DNA of 64,000 bases from Mariniflexile sp044335535. Its GTDB lineage: Bacteria; Bacteroidota; Bacteroidia; Flavobacteriales; Flavobacteriaceae. Of this stretch, positions 1 to 8,325 are shown piece by piece. Within the stretch, counting starts at the first letter, position 1; every line of letters starts with the position of its first letter. The translations under genes were made by a program, and so were the position numbers. Where the stretch lies: contig NZ_JBIQVZ010000004.1 in NCBI RefSeq assembly GCF_044335535.1, positions 124,001 to 188,000 of the forward strand. The letters run 5' to 3'. The notes under the pieces were generated by a model, which was not told the DNA's origin, searched no databases, and worked only from the letters and a program-made list of their open reading frames with translations.

Positions 1-2
1 TT

Positions 3-464
3 GGAGCTATGATGGAGTTGCATAAAGCATTCCCAGATAAAGTTTTTGGGTTAAGCGACCATACTTTAAATAACAATGCCTGCTTGGGAGCAGTCGCTTT
101 AGGGGCGTCTATACTGGAGCGCCATTTCACCGACCACATGCAACGCCAAGGACCGGATATTGTTTGTAGTATGGACGAAACGAGCTGTAAAGAACTTATT
201 GCGGGTAGTAAAGAAATTGCATGCATGCGAGGTGGTACTAAAGAACCAGCTAAAGAAGAGCAAGTCACCATTGATTTTGCTTTTGCTACGGTGTGTAGTA
301 TTTCAAACATTAAAAAAGGCGCTATTTTCACCAAAGAGAATACTTGGGTTAAACGCCCTGGTACTGGACAAATTTTAGCAGAACATTTTGATGGTATTTT
401 AGGGAAAAGAGCCAGTCGGGATATTGAGAATGATGAACAATTGACTTGGGTGGATATTGAATAA
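3..464 (+). CDS. neuB: N-acetylneuraminate (nonulosonate) synthase, NeuB family, C-terminal part
   Basis: This is the 3' part of a gene that starts before the window; the frame is open to the left edge. NeuB-type enzymes condense phosphoenolpyruvate with ManNAc or a related 6-deoxy sugar to make sialic acid, legionaminic acid or similar nine-carbon sugars in the cytoplasm. The visible part has the barrel-end motifs GLSDHT and GAVALGASILERHFT, then GPD and SMD. The last ~65 residues form an SAF (antifreeze-like) domain with the typical KRPGTG and GKRASRDI stretches, which closes over the active site of the dimer partner. The next gene is a NeuC-like epimerase that supplies the amino sugar, supporting a nonulosonate pathway. 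The exact product (Neu5Ac or a bacterial analogue) cannot be told from this fragment. Confidence 0.9.
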   Translation, partial: GAMMELHKAFPDKVFGLSDHTLNNNACLGAVALGASILERHFTDHMQRQGPDIVCSMDETSCKELIAGSKEIACMRGGTKEPAKEEQVTIDFAFATVCSISNIKKGAIFTKENTWVKRPGTGQILAEHFDGILGKRASRDIENDEQLTWVDIE

Positions 465-952
465 GGACTTCGACTGCGCTCAGTCTGACAGGGAGTTTGT
501 TTAATTGTTTAATCGTTGAGTCGTTGAATTGTTTAATCGTTGAATTGTTTAATCGTTGATTCGTTGAATTGTTTAATTGTTGAATTGGTTGTTGATTACC
601 AACTAGTGGCTAGTCCCTATTTGTTACAACATTTATGGTGCCTCCAACAGAAGAAATAGCTAAAATATTTTGACAGGCTGTCTGACAGCGTATGGTTTGT
701 TTAAGTTAGTTTTGTGGAACAATGTTTGTCAAGCTGAGCTTGTCGAAGCTGTATGAAGAAAGTGTTAGTAATAGAACTTCGACAGGCTCAGTCTGACAGG
801 GAGTTTGTTTAATTGTTTAATCGTTGAGTCGTTTAATCGTTGAGTCGTTTAATTGTTTAATCGTTTAATTGTTTGTTGACTATCAACTACCAACTAGTGA
901 CTAATGACTATTGACTAATGATTATTGACTAGTTGTTCACTAATTAAAATTT
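465..952. repeat. Intergenic word repeats and REP-like palindromes
   Basis: The gap between neuB and neuC has no gene. It contains two blocks of repeated words of the type TTGTTTAATCGTTGA (about 497-590 and 806-875), each preceded by the same unit CTCAGTCTGACAGGGAGTTTG (about 479-500 and 788-809), so the block appears duplicated with a spacing of about 309 bp. TTCGACAGGCTCAGTCTGAC at about 777 and its reverse-complement-like form near 727-752 belong to a palindromic family scattered through the window. Confidence 0.75.
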
Positions 953-960
953 TATATTTG
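933..960 (+). promoter_or_regulatory. Promoter for the neuC transcription unit
   Basis: TATATTTG at 953-960 matches the Bacteroidetes -7 consensus TAnnTTTG, with TTG at 933-935 as a possible -33 element, 17 nt upstream. It lies 16 nt before the neuC start codon, so the leader would be very short. The repeat-filled gap upstream also favours a new promoter here. Confidence 0.6.
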
Positions 961-976
961 TTGCAAGTAAAAAAGC

Positions 977-2098
977 ATGCATAAAAAAATAGCATTTTTA
1001 ACAGGTACACGAGCCGATTTTGGTAAAATGAAACCACTTATCCAAATTCTTGATAATCATCAGGATTTTGAAGCTCATATTTTTGTTACGGGCATGCATC
1101 TTCTCGAAACGTATGGATATACCCTCATTGAAGTTGAGCGTTGTGGTTTTAAAAACATTTCAACGTTTCGGAATGATACCCATGAGGCCAGTATGGATTT
1201 AACCTTGGCGAAGACCATCACCGGTTTTTCTGAGTTTGTAAAAAATACACAACCAGATTTAATTGTCATTCATGGCGACCGAGTGGAAGCTTTAGCAGGC
1301 GCTATTGTAGGCAGTTTAAATAATATTTTGGTCGCCCATGTGGAAGGTGGCGAATTATCGGGGACTATTGACGAATTGTTGCGTCATGCCACCAGTAAAA
1401 TGAGTCATATTCATTTCGTGGCAAATGGTAAAGCAAAGTCCTTATTGGAGCAAATGGGGGAGTTGCCAGCATCTATTTATAGCATTGGTTCTCCAGATGT
1501 CGATATCATGTTTTCAAATACGTTACCAGATTTACAAACCGTAAAATTGTATTACAACATTCCTTTTGATACGTATGCTGTTGCTATGTTTCATCCAATA
1601 ACCACGGAGCATCAACAAATGGCACATTATGCCAAGGCTTTTGTAGAAGCTTTAATTGAAAGCAATAAAAATTACGTGGTTATTTTTCCGAATAACGATA
1701 TGGGAAGTCAAATCATTTTAGATGCGTATCAATCCCTTTTAAACCATCCGAATTTTAGAGTGTTTCCTTCTGTTAGATTTGAATATTTTTTAACACTTTT
1801 AAGGCATTCAGAATTTATTATAGGCAACAGTAGTGCTGGTGTTAGGGAGGCTCCTTATTACGGTATTCCCACCATTAACATTGGTACACGCCAACATAAC
1901 AGAGCCATTTCGAATGCTATTATTAATACAGACTATCATGTTGATGCGATTTTAGAAGGCATAGAAGCGGCTAAACAGGTGGTTGTAAATAAAATTACTG
2001 ATTTTGGGAATGGCCATAGTGCGGAAGCATTTTTAAATGTTTTAAAATCGGAATCACTTTGGAAGACGAATCATCAAAAACAATTTAGAGCACTTTAA
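977..2098 (+). CDS. neuC: UDP-N-acetylglucosamine 2-epimerase (hydrolysing), NeuC/LegG family
   Basis: The 373-residue protein has the family's usual length. Enzymes of this family hydrolyse and epimerise UDP-GlcNAc (NeuC) or UDP-diacetyl-bacillosamine (LegG/NeuC2) to free ManNAc-type sugars for NeuB. The sequence shows the N-terminal GTRADFGKM loop (10-18), HGDRVEAL (99-106), HVEGGELSGTIDELLRH (121-137) typical of the hydrolysing branch, and the C-terminal GNSSAGVREAPYYGIP nucleotide-binding stretch. It follows the NeuB gene and its stop codon overlaps the next start by one base (TAATG), so translation is coupled to the following glycosyltransferase-like gene. Which UDP sugar it uses is not decidable here. 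Confidence 0.9.
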   Translation: MHKKIAFLTGTRADFGKMKPLIQILDNHQDFEAHIFVTGMHLLETYGYTLIEVERCGFKNISTFRNDTHEASMDLTLAKTITGFSEFVKNTQPDLIVIHGDRVEALAGAIVGSLNNILVAHVEGGELSGTIDELLRHATSKMSHIHFVANGKAKSLLEQMGELPASIYSIGSPDVDIMFSNTLPDLQTVKLYYNIPFDTYAVAMFHPITTEHQQMAHYAKAFVEALIESNKNYVVIFPNNDMGSQIILDAYQSLLNHPNFRVFPSVRFEYFLTLLRHSEFIIGNSSAGVREAPYYGIPTINIGTRQHNRAISNAIINTDYHVDAILEGIEAAKQVVVNKITDFGNGHSAEAFLNVLKSESLWKTNHQKQFRAL

Positions 2099-3483
2099 TG
2101 AAAAAATTAGGATTGGTAATTACCGACGGTGTTGGCTTTAGAAACTTTATTTTAAGTGATTTTTTACGACATGCCGAAAAGAGTTTTGATGAAGTCGTTA
2201 TTTTATCATGTTTGCCAAAGGATATTTATAAACCGCATACCAACCGTCGGGTTATTGAATTGGATGTTTTTGAAGAAACATTCAAAACCTGGTTTTTTAG
2301 AAAGGCTAAAGAAATAGCACACCTTAAATTACACCAAAAAGGAAATTTAGGGATTCAAGATAATTTAAAAACCAATGACTCTAAGCTAAAAACGACCAGA
2401 GGGTATGCGACTCGGTTTATATATAAATTAACGGCGTTGTTCCATTCAGAATTGACTATTCAACAGTTTCAAAAACTGCAAAATAGTACCTTTTCTAATC
2501 ATAGAATCACAAAGGGCTATGCTTCTATTTTAGAAAAAGAGTCCTTTAATTTGTTGTTTTTTACCCACCAAAGACCTCCATATATTGCGCCTTTGGCATA
2601 CGCAGCACAACAAAAAAAAATAAAAACGGCGGCCTTTATTTTTAGTTGGGATAATTTGGCTTCAAAAGGCAGAATGGCTTCCAATTTCGATTATTATTTG
2701 GTTTGGAGCGCTGTCATGAAACAAGATTTACTTCAGTTTTACACCTCTATTAAGCAGGAGCAAATTAAAGTGGTTGGAACACCTCAATTTGTGCCGTATG
2801 TGATGGATGATTATAAAGTATCGAAAGAGGCGTTTATTTCGGAATTTAATTTGGATGCAAATTTAAAGACGGTATGTTTTAGTTGTGGGGATATTTCAAC
2901 TAGTAAAAATGATGAACTTTATATAGAAACCATAGCAAGTGCCATTACAGAAAATAAAATTGAACCGGTTAATTTTATAGTCAGAACCTCCCCAGCTGAA
3001 GAACCTATTCGGTTTCATTCTTTAGTTGAAAGATTTTCATTTATAAAATGGAATTTCCCTAAATGGATTCAAGTACGCGCCAATCACCAAGAATCGTGGT
3101 CGCAACGCATCCCAACACTTGAAGACGTTAAACAATTAAGGGCTTTGTTGGAATATTCCGATTTGAATATCAATATGCTTTCGACTATGAGTTTAGATTT
3201 TATGTTGTTTGATAAACCTGTTATTAATCCTATTTTTGGTCATGCCACTAATGGGTTGTATGATGATCAGCGGTTTTTAGGATATGCACATATTCAACAC
3301 TTGGTGACCAGTCAATCTTCAAAAATAGTCAAGGATAAAGCACAATTACTTGCTGCTATTTCAGGATATTTAAATAGCGATAGTGATTCAACAAATCGAA
3401 AAAGTTTTATTAAACAACAAGTTGGTGTATCTTTAGAAGAAACCAATAAGCAATTAGTGGTAAGTTTAAAAGAATGGGCCTAA
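2098..3483 (+). CDS. GT-B-like glycosyl/glycerophosphotransferase-type protein
   Basis: The 461-residue protein is cytoplasmic by appearance, with no signal peptide or membrane segment. Its second half contains FSWDNLASKGRM, a nucleotide-binding-like region KTVCFSCGDIS, and a C-terminal MLSTMSLDFMLFDKPVINPIFGH stretch that resembles the surveillance loop of CDP-glycerol glycerophosphotransferase and other GT-B enzymes ('S...D....DKPVI'). It overlaps neuC by one base and the next glycosyltransferase by 10 bases, so it belongs to the surface glycan operon. A role in transferring a sugar, possibly the nonulosonic acid, is an inference from position only. Confidence 0.6.
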   Translation: MKKLGLVITDGVGFRNFILSDFLRHAEKSFDEVVILSCLPKDIYKPHTNRRVIELDVFEETFKTWFFRKAKEIAHLKLHQKGNLGIQDNLKTNDSKLKTTRGYATRFIYKLTALFHSELTIQQFQKLQNSTFSNHRITKGYASILEKESFNLLFFTHQRPPYIAPLAYAAQQKKIKTAAFIFSWDNLASKGRMASNFDYYLVWSAVMKQDLLQFYTSIKQEQIKVVGTPQFVPYVMDDYKVSKEAFISEFNLDANLKTVCFSCGDISTSKNDELYIETIASAITENKIEPVNFIVRTSPAEEPIRFHSLVERFSFIKWNFPKWIQVRANHQESWSQRIPTLEDVKQLRALLEYSDLNINMLSTMSLDFMLFDKPVINPIFGHATNGLYDDQRFLGYAHIQHLVTSQSSKIVKDKAQLLAAISGYLNSDSDSTNRKSFIKQQVGVSLEETNKQLVVSLKEWA

Positions 3484-4562
3484 ATAGAAAACATATCGCT
3501 GTAATTTGCAATTACGAACTTCTTGAAGATCGGGTAGGTGGTATGGATTATTTTTTCTGGACGTTTAATCATAAATGTGCTGAACAACAGATTGCAGTCG
3601 ATTGGTTTTTTCCTAATAAGTCCAGATACGGGGATTATCCAACATTTAATATAATTCCAGCGAACGATTCTAGTTTAGAAGCATGCTTTTCAAGTTATAT
3701 TAAAACACAAAAAGTTCAGTATTCACATATAGTTACACATTTTATTGAGTTGTGTACGCCCTTTTTTGGAGATGTTAAGAAACTTCAAAAAGCAAAAATT
3801 ATTGCAGTTGACCACAATCCCAGGCCTTTGGGAGGTTATCCACTTAAAAAGCAATTAAAAAAGAAGTTAAAAGGATTCTTATATTCAAGATATATTGATT
3901 TATTTATTGGTGTTTCAAATTATACAAGTCAGGCTATTTTACAGGATTTTGGAAGCCATTTAAAACCAAAAACACAAACTATTTATAATGGGGTGTTGAT
4001 TGATACTATCATTCCAAAAACCACAGCAAGAAGTCGAATAAACCCTAAGTTTTTAGTAGTTTCACATTTACGGGCGTCTAAAGGCATTCAAGATTTAATA
4101 CGTGCGGTTTATTTATTGACAGAAACGATAAAAAAAAGTTTAAAGATAGATGTGTATGGCGACGGCCCATATAAAGACAACTTGTTTCAATTGGTAAAAC
4201 TTTATAATCTAGAATCCGTTTTCAATTTTAAAGGCAGTCAATCCACTTTAAAAGCCTTATATCAACAGTATGATTATTTGATTCAGCCCACACACATGGA
4301 ATGTTTTAGCTTATCTATTTTAGAAAGTTTGGCAGCTAATATTCCCGTAATAACAACCCCAGTAGGGGGCAATACTGAGGTTATAACCCATAACGAAAAT
4401 GGGTTTATATTTGAAACTAAAAATAGTAAAGCATTATCAGGCTTGTTAGCCGACATTATAAAAGGAGAAAAATATATTATAGGACATACACGGACTTTAA
4501 TAGAAAATAGATTTTCAATTGATATGATGGTACATAATCACATGAAATACCTATGGGGATAG
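3474..4562 (+). CDS. Glycosyltransferase family 4 (GT-B)
   Basis: The 362-residue protein has a GT4-type C-terminal domain: FLVVSHLRASKGIQDLI opens the nucleotide-sugar domain, DVYGDGPYKDNL follows, and ECFSLSILE forms the EX7E donor-binding motif ahead of LAANIPVITTPVGGNTEVI. The N-terminal acceptor domain begins with VGGMDYFFWTF. It overlaps the previous gene by 10 bases. It probably adds one sugar to the repeat unit on the cytoplasmic side of the membrane; donor and acceptor are unknown. A repeat-rich gap follows, so this may be the last gene of its transcript. Confidence 0.8.
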   Translation: MGLNRKHIAVICNYELLEDRVGGMDYFFWTFNHKCAEQQIAVDWFFPNKSRYGDYPTFNIIPANDSSLEACFSSYIKTQKVQYSHIVTHFIELCTPFFGDVKKLQKAKIIAVDHNPRPLGGYPLKKQLKKKLKGFLYSRYIDLFIGVSNYTSQAILQDFGSHLKPKTQTIYNGVLIDTIIPKTTARSRINPKFLVVSHLRASKGIQDLIRAVYLLTETIKKSLKIDVYGDGPYKDNLFQLVKLYNLESVFNFKGSQSTLKALYQQYDYLIQPTHMECFSLSILESLAANIPVITTPVGGNTEVITHNENGFIFETKNSKALSGLLADIIKGEKYIIGHTRTLIENRFSIDMMVHNHMKYLWG

Positions 4563-4565
4563 TGT

Positions 4566-4607
4566 TCACATACACAAGGATGATTATTCAGGGTGTTTCA
4601 TATGACC
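4566..4607. repeat. Right half of a hairpin-type interspersed repeat
   Basis: This stretch (ACACAAGGATGATTATTC, then GGGTGTTTCATATGACC) matches the right half of the full elements at 4814-4881 and 37532-37601. The left half is missing. It directly precedes the MITE-like element. Confidence 0.6.
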
Positions 4608-4622
4608 AAAATATAAAATAAA

Positions 4623-4801
4623 TTTTAGTACATGACAAAAATAAAATACATTGAGATGTCAGTCTGAGCGCAGTCGAAGACATTGGAAATATCGTTTTTA
4701 ATAGCATTTCGCAAGCTTTGCTTTTATCTTCAAATAAAAATATATTTTCATTTTCGATAATGCTCAATGTGACACTCTTCAATTTTTGTCATGTACTAAA
4801 A
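4623..4801. mobile_element. MITE-like element, family A, copy 1 (179 bp)
   Basis: The element is bounded by perfect 20 bp inverted ends: TTTTAGTACATGACAAAAAT at 4623-4642 and its exact reverse complement at 4782-4801. The inverted similarity continues imperfectly inwards (ACATTGAG against CTCAATGT). It encodes no protein. The interior carries the dispersed unit GTCAGTCTGAGCGCAGTCGA and an AT-rich block also found in copy 2. No clear target-site duplication was found. The structure fits a non-autonomous element moved by a transposase elsewhere. Confidence 0.8.
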
Positions 4802-4813
4802 CAATATAAATAA

Positions 4814-4881
4814 ACAGATAAAACACTCATGAGAAAAAGCATCTCACACAAGCATGATTATTCAGGGTGTTCCATCTGACC
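4814..4881. repeat. Hairpin-type interspersed repeat
   Basis: A ~68 bp unit starts ACAGATAAAACACTCATG and ends GGGTGTTCCATCTGAC, so its ends are partly inverted. A closely similar unit lies at 37532-37601 and a right half at 4566-4607. It has no coding potential. Confidence 0.6.
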
Positions 4882-4924
4882 AAATTAAAACAATGAAAAT
4901 AAACCAGATGAAACTTATAGGGAT

Positions 4925-6070
4925 ATGAAAATCGCTTTCCTAACACCCGAATATCCCCATCCTAAAACCGGAACGGCTGGAGGTATTGGCACGAGTATTT
5001 TAAATCTATCGAAAGCCTTATCTAATTTAGGACACGATATTAGCATTCTTGTTTATAGACAAGATCAGGACGATTCTTTTATTGAAGCAGACATTCACTT
5101 TTATAAAATAAAAAACATTAAAGTAAAAGGCTTGTCACTTATTTTGACACAAAAAAAAGTAGAACGCTTGATCAATTCATTGTATGATTCTGGTAACATT
5201 GAGATTGTTGAAGCGCCAGATTGGACCGGTTTTACAGCGCTTGTAAATCCGAAATGTCCTTTGGTTATCAGAGAGAATGGTAGCGATACCTATTTTTGCC
5301 ATTTAGATAACAGAAAAGTTAAGTTTAAAAATAAATTCCTTGAGAAACAGGCTCTTAAAAAAGCCGATGGTATTATTAGCGTCAGTGCTTATACAGGAAA
5401 TTTAACGAATGAATTGTTCGGGTTGAATAAACAATTTACCGTCATTCCCAATAGTATTGATGTCTCTGTATTTAAACCAAACCTCAATACGTCTGAAAAA
5501 CTAACGATTCTATATTTCGGAACACTCATAAGAAAAAAAGGACTTTTAGAACTGCCCAAAATATTCAACCGTGTCCATGATTCAAAAAATGAAGTAGCAT
5601 TAATTCTGGTAGGAAAAGATAGTGGCGATAAAAAAACAGGGTCAACTTCGACATGGCAACTCATGCAGCCTTTATTTAGCGCATCGGCACTAAAGAAAGT
5701 AAGCTATTTGGGAGCGGTTGACTATTCAAAAATTCAAGAGCTCATTCAAGAGGCTACGGTTTGTGTATTTCCTACCTTTGCAGAAGCTTTACCCGTATCG
5801 TGGTTGGAAGCCATGGCTATGGAAAAAGCCATTGTAGCTTCTAATATTGGCTGGGCAAATGAAATGATTGAAGATGGTAAAGAAGGTTTTTTAGTGCATC
5901 CAGCCCAACACAAACAATATGCTGAGCGTATTTTAGAATTACTTGATGATCCATCAAAACAAAGGCAATTAGGTATGGCAGCCAGAGAAAAAGTAAAAAC
6001 ACATTTTAGTCATGATTTGGTAGCCAAAAAATCGGTTGAATTTTATAAAACCTTAACCCAACGTATATAA
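4925..6070 (+). CDS. Glycosyltransferase family 4 (GT-B)
   Basis: The 381-residue protein shows both GT4 halves. The N-terminus has the glycine-rich acceptor-side motif GTAGGIGTSILNLSKAL. ILYFGTLIRKKGLLEL opens the donor domain, and EALPVSWLE gives the EX7E motif followed by AMAMEKAIVASNIG. DGKEGFLV and the C-terminal helix are also typical. It is probably a retaining transferase on the cytoplasmic membrane face that builds the surface glycan. It stands alone between two repeat-rich gaps that carry the MITE-like elements, so it may be transcribed separately. Confidence 0.85.
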   Translation: MKIAFLTPEYPHPKTGTAGGIGTSILNLSKALSNLGHDISILVYRQDQDDSFIEADIHFYKIKNIKVKGLSLILTQKKVERLINSLYDSGNIEIVEAPDWTGFTALVNPKCPLVIRENGSDTYFCHLDNRKVKFKNKFLEKQALKKADGIISVSAYTGNLTNELFGLNKQFTVIPNSIDVSVFKPNLNTSEKLTILYFGTLIRKKGLLELPKIFNRVHDSKNEVALILVGKDSGDKKTGSTSTWQLMQPLFSASALKKVSYLGAVDYSKIQELIQEATVCVFPTFAEALPVSWLEAMAMEKAIVASNIGWANEMIEDGKEGFLVHPAQHKQYAERILELLDDPSKQRQLGMAAREKVKTHFSHDLVAKKSVEFYKTLTQRI

Positions 6071-6231
6071 TTCAATATATTTACAATGAAATATTTGCCT
6101 AAATATAATAGGCTATCGAAAGAATAATAGCATGTCAGTCCGCCTGTCGAAAATCCAATAATACACTTCGACAAGCTCAGTGTGACAAAGTTCGACAAGC
6201 TTAGTGTGATAAAAAATGATATAAAACCCTA
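6071..6231. repeat. REP-like palindromic units in the intergenic gap
   Basis: The stretch has no gene. It holds the tandem units TTCGACAAGCTCAGTGTGAC (about 6168-6187) and TTCGACAAGCTTAGTGTGAT (6191-6210), plus an inverted form GTCAGTCCGCCTGTCGAA near 6135. These belong to the same family as units at about 472, 727, 777, 4660, 6266, 8200, 14945 and 45235. Confidence 0.65.
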
Positions 6232-6610
6232 TTTAGTACATGACAAAAAAACAAACATATTCAGATGTCAGTCTGAGCGCAGTCGAAGACATTGGAAGTA
6301 TTGTTTTTAATCTAAATAATTCCCCGAAGGCTCTGCTTCGGGGTGTCCAATTCACCTCTCCTTTGGAGGAGAGGTCAGAACTGCCTTTTCGGGCAGTTCT
6401 GGGTGAGGTAAAATACAAAATTTCGGTTTTTGAACCTGAGATCAAAATGAAACAGGCGAAATACCTCTATGGCTCTGCCTCTAGGATAGTCTGTTTCAAG
6501 AAATTTTTTATTCGCATTTCTAAAACTTTGCTTTTGTCTTCAAATAAAAATATATTTTCATTTTCGATAATGCTCTATGTGACGCGCTTCAATTTTTGTC
6601 ATGTGCTAAA
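6232..6610. mobile_element. MITE-like element, family A, copy 2 (379 bp, with internal insert)
   Basis: The ends TTTAGTACATGACAAAAA (6232-6249) and TTTTTGTCATGTGCTAAA (6593-6610) are inverted repeats with one mismatch and match those of copy 1. Outer sequences align with copy 1, but about 200 bp is inserted between roughly 6312 and 6515. The insert contains three consecutive perfect or near-perfect hairpins: 6322-6343 (CCCCGAAG/CTTCGGGG), 6354-6375 (ACCTCTCCT/AGGAGAGGT) and 6376-6401 (CAGAACTGCC/GGGCAGTTCTG). The open frame across it is not a credible gene. It ends 15 bp before the next coding frame. Confidence 0.8.
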
Positions 6611-6624
6611 TCCATATTAAAATC

Positions 6625-8163
6625 TTGATAAACTTAAAAGAACATACCACCCCTAATGGCGAGGTCTTATTATATCAAGGCGCTCCAAATTTCAGCTTGC
6701 TTGATGAGTTGGCTATGGGAGAAGGTGATATTTGGCACAGCAGTTTGGATCAAGGGTATAAAAATGTCTTTCCTGAAATTGTCTATCAAACGGTGGTGTT
6801 TTTCTGGTATGCAAAGGATTTTGATAACTTAGAAAAATCGGTTAGTTGGCGAATCAATCCCAATGCTTTTGTAATAAGAAAACAGGTTTGGGAAACCTTT
6901 GGCGGTTTCGATTTGGATTATGAAAACCTACAAATGTCGGCTTTGGATTTTGGGTTTAATACGTTGAGGTACCAAGGCGTTGTTCCTTTGTATGTAAAAG
7001 GATTGTTTGAAGACCTTATTGAAGACGTTCAAATTTCAACAAAAGATATTTATACCTTTTACATTAAAAACTTTAAGCTTTCGCATAGTGTTTATATGTT
7101 ATTTCGAAGCGGTTTTTGGAAACCGAAGGACCTGAAGGGATTTTGGTTTGCAAAAAACAAATACCGTTTTAAGGATAAGTCAGTCTTATTAAAACCTCGG
7201 GAATTACAACCCATAAAAGGCACCCCAAAAGTAAGTTACATCATTCCCACCATGATGCGTCAAGATTTCACTTTAAACCTCTTGAACGATTTGGAAAATC
7301 AAACCTACAAACCTTTTGAAGTGATTGTGGTGGATGCCACTCCAGAAGCAGTGAGAGATTCGTCGCTTTATCATGCCAATGCCTATTCGTTTAAGGTTGT
7401 TTTTAAATGGCAAACCACTCAAGGCAGTTGTAGGGCAAGAAACGAAGCCATCGATTTGTGTACGGGCGATTACATTGTTTTTGGTGATGACGATATTCGC
7501 ATTCAGCCGCAATTTATAGAAAACCATATCCGATTATTGCAAACCTATAACGCCGAAGCTTGTAATGGGTTGGATATTCGGGCAGACCACCAGCAGCAAA
7601 CGTTAACGGATTTAGATGATAAGTTAAATACCATGGGAGATGCACGTTGGAAAGTTGGTGCAGCGCAGTCATTTAGTAATGCGAATTCCTGTGTATCAAG
7701 GCGTATTGTAAATCAATTGATTGGCAACGATATCAATTACGATGGTGGTTATGGTGAAGATAGTGACTTTGGCCTATCAATTTCAAAATTAGGTGTTACC
7801 GTTTTACATAATCCATTCTCTGTAAACTTGCATTTAAAACCACCAATAGGCGGTTACCGTTTTTGGGGACAACAAGCGGGAATAAAAGGAAAAAAACGCA
7901 AACAACAACCATGGGAACTGGATAAGCCGGTTAAATGGATTGTGCCAAAACCAAGCCCTACCATCATGTATCAACTGTTTAAACATTTTGATGTAAGGCA
8001 ACGAAAAGAATATAAAATCAAGTATTTTGTGTTTTATTTCACCAAAGCAAAGTGGATAGACATACCATCAAGAGTATTAAAATTTCCCATAAGGCTTTTA
8101 CAGTTTAATAAATCAGTGTTTTATGCCAAAAACTTAATAGCTTTGGGAAAGCGAACCAAATAG
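6625..8163 (+). CDS. Glycosyltransferase family 2 protein, probably 5'-truncated
   Basis: The frame starts at a TTG at 6625; an in-frame stop (6607-6609) lies in the end of the MITE-like element and no ATG or clear ribosome site precedes it. Residues ~203-420 form a GT-A domain: PKVSYIIPTMMRQ, VIVVDATPE, the DDD donor/metal motif at 288-290, and the GYGEDSDFGLSI acidic motif. The first ~130 residues (FVIRKQVWETFGGFD, then DFGFNTLRYQG) resemble only the acceptor-side half of another GT-A domain. I infer that the intact gene encoded two GT domains and that the insertion removed its start. The second domain may still work if translated. The closing residues (480-512) look amphipathic. Confidence 0.65.
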   Translation: MINLKEHTTPNGEVLLYQGAPNFSLLDELAMGEGDIWHSSLDQGYKNVFPEIVYQTVVFFWYAKDFDNLEKSVSWRINPNAFVIRKQVWETFGGFDLDYENLQMSALDFGFNTLRYQGVVPLYVKGLFEDLIEDVQISTKDIYTFYIKNFKLSHSVYMLFRSGFWKPKDLKGFWFAKNKYRFKDKSVLLKPRELQPIKGTPKVSYIIPTMMRQDFTLNLLNDLENQTYKPFEVIVVDATPEAVRDSSLYHANAYSFKVVFKWQTTQGSCRARNEAIDLCTGDYIVFGDDDIRIQPQFIENHIRLLQTYNAEACNGLDIRADHQQQTLTDLDDKLNTMGDARWKVGAAQSFSNANSCVSRRIVNQLIGNDINYDGGYGEDSDFGLSISKLGVTVLHNPFSVNLHLKPPIGGYRFWGQQAGIKGKKRKQQPWELDKPVKWIVPKPSPTIMYQLFKHFDVRQRKEYKIKYFVFYFTKAKWIDIPSRVLKFPIRLLQFNKSVFYAKNLIALGKRTK

Positions 8164-8325
8164 TAATATATTTTTTGTCACACTGAATATTTTTGTCACA
8201 CTGAGCTTGTCGAAGTGTATTATTGGGTCTTTGACAGGCAGATTGACAACCGAATTCAGATGATTTTTTTATTAAAAAAATAGATTAGAAGTCAGTTAAA
8301 TTATCTAAAATAGCAACTTTAGGAT
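8164..8325. repeat. Short gap with REP-like palindrome
   Basis: This 162 bp gap holds TGTCACACTGA twice (about 8177 and 8196), the second continuing as GCTTGTCGAAGTGT, which is the inverted form of the TTCGACAAGCTCAG family. No gene or clear terminator was seen. Confidence 0.5.

Noticed and set aside
4588..4782. Minus-strand open frame of 64 codons
   Set aside because: It covers the MITE-like element copy 1 and has no ribosome site or protein-like composition.
6240..6620. Plus-strand open frame of 126 codons
   Set aside because: It lies entirely in MITE-like element copy 2 and crosses its hairpins and both inverted ends; the frame is a by-product of the repeat.
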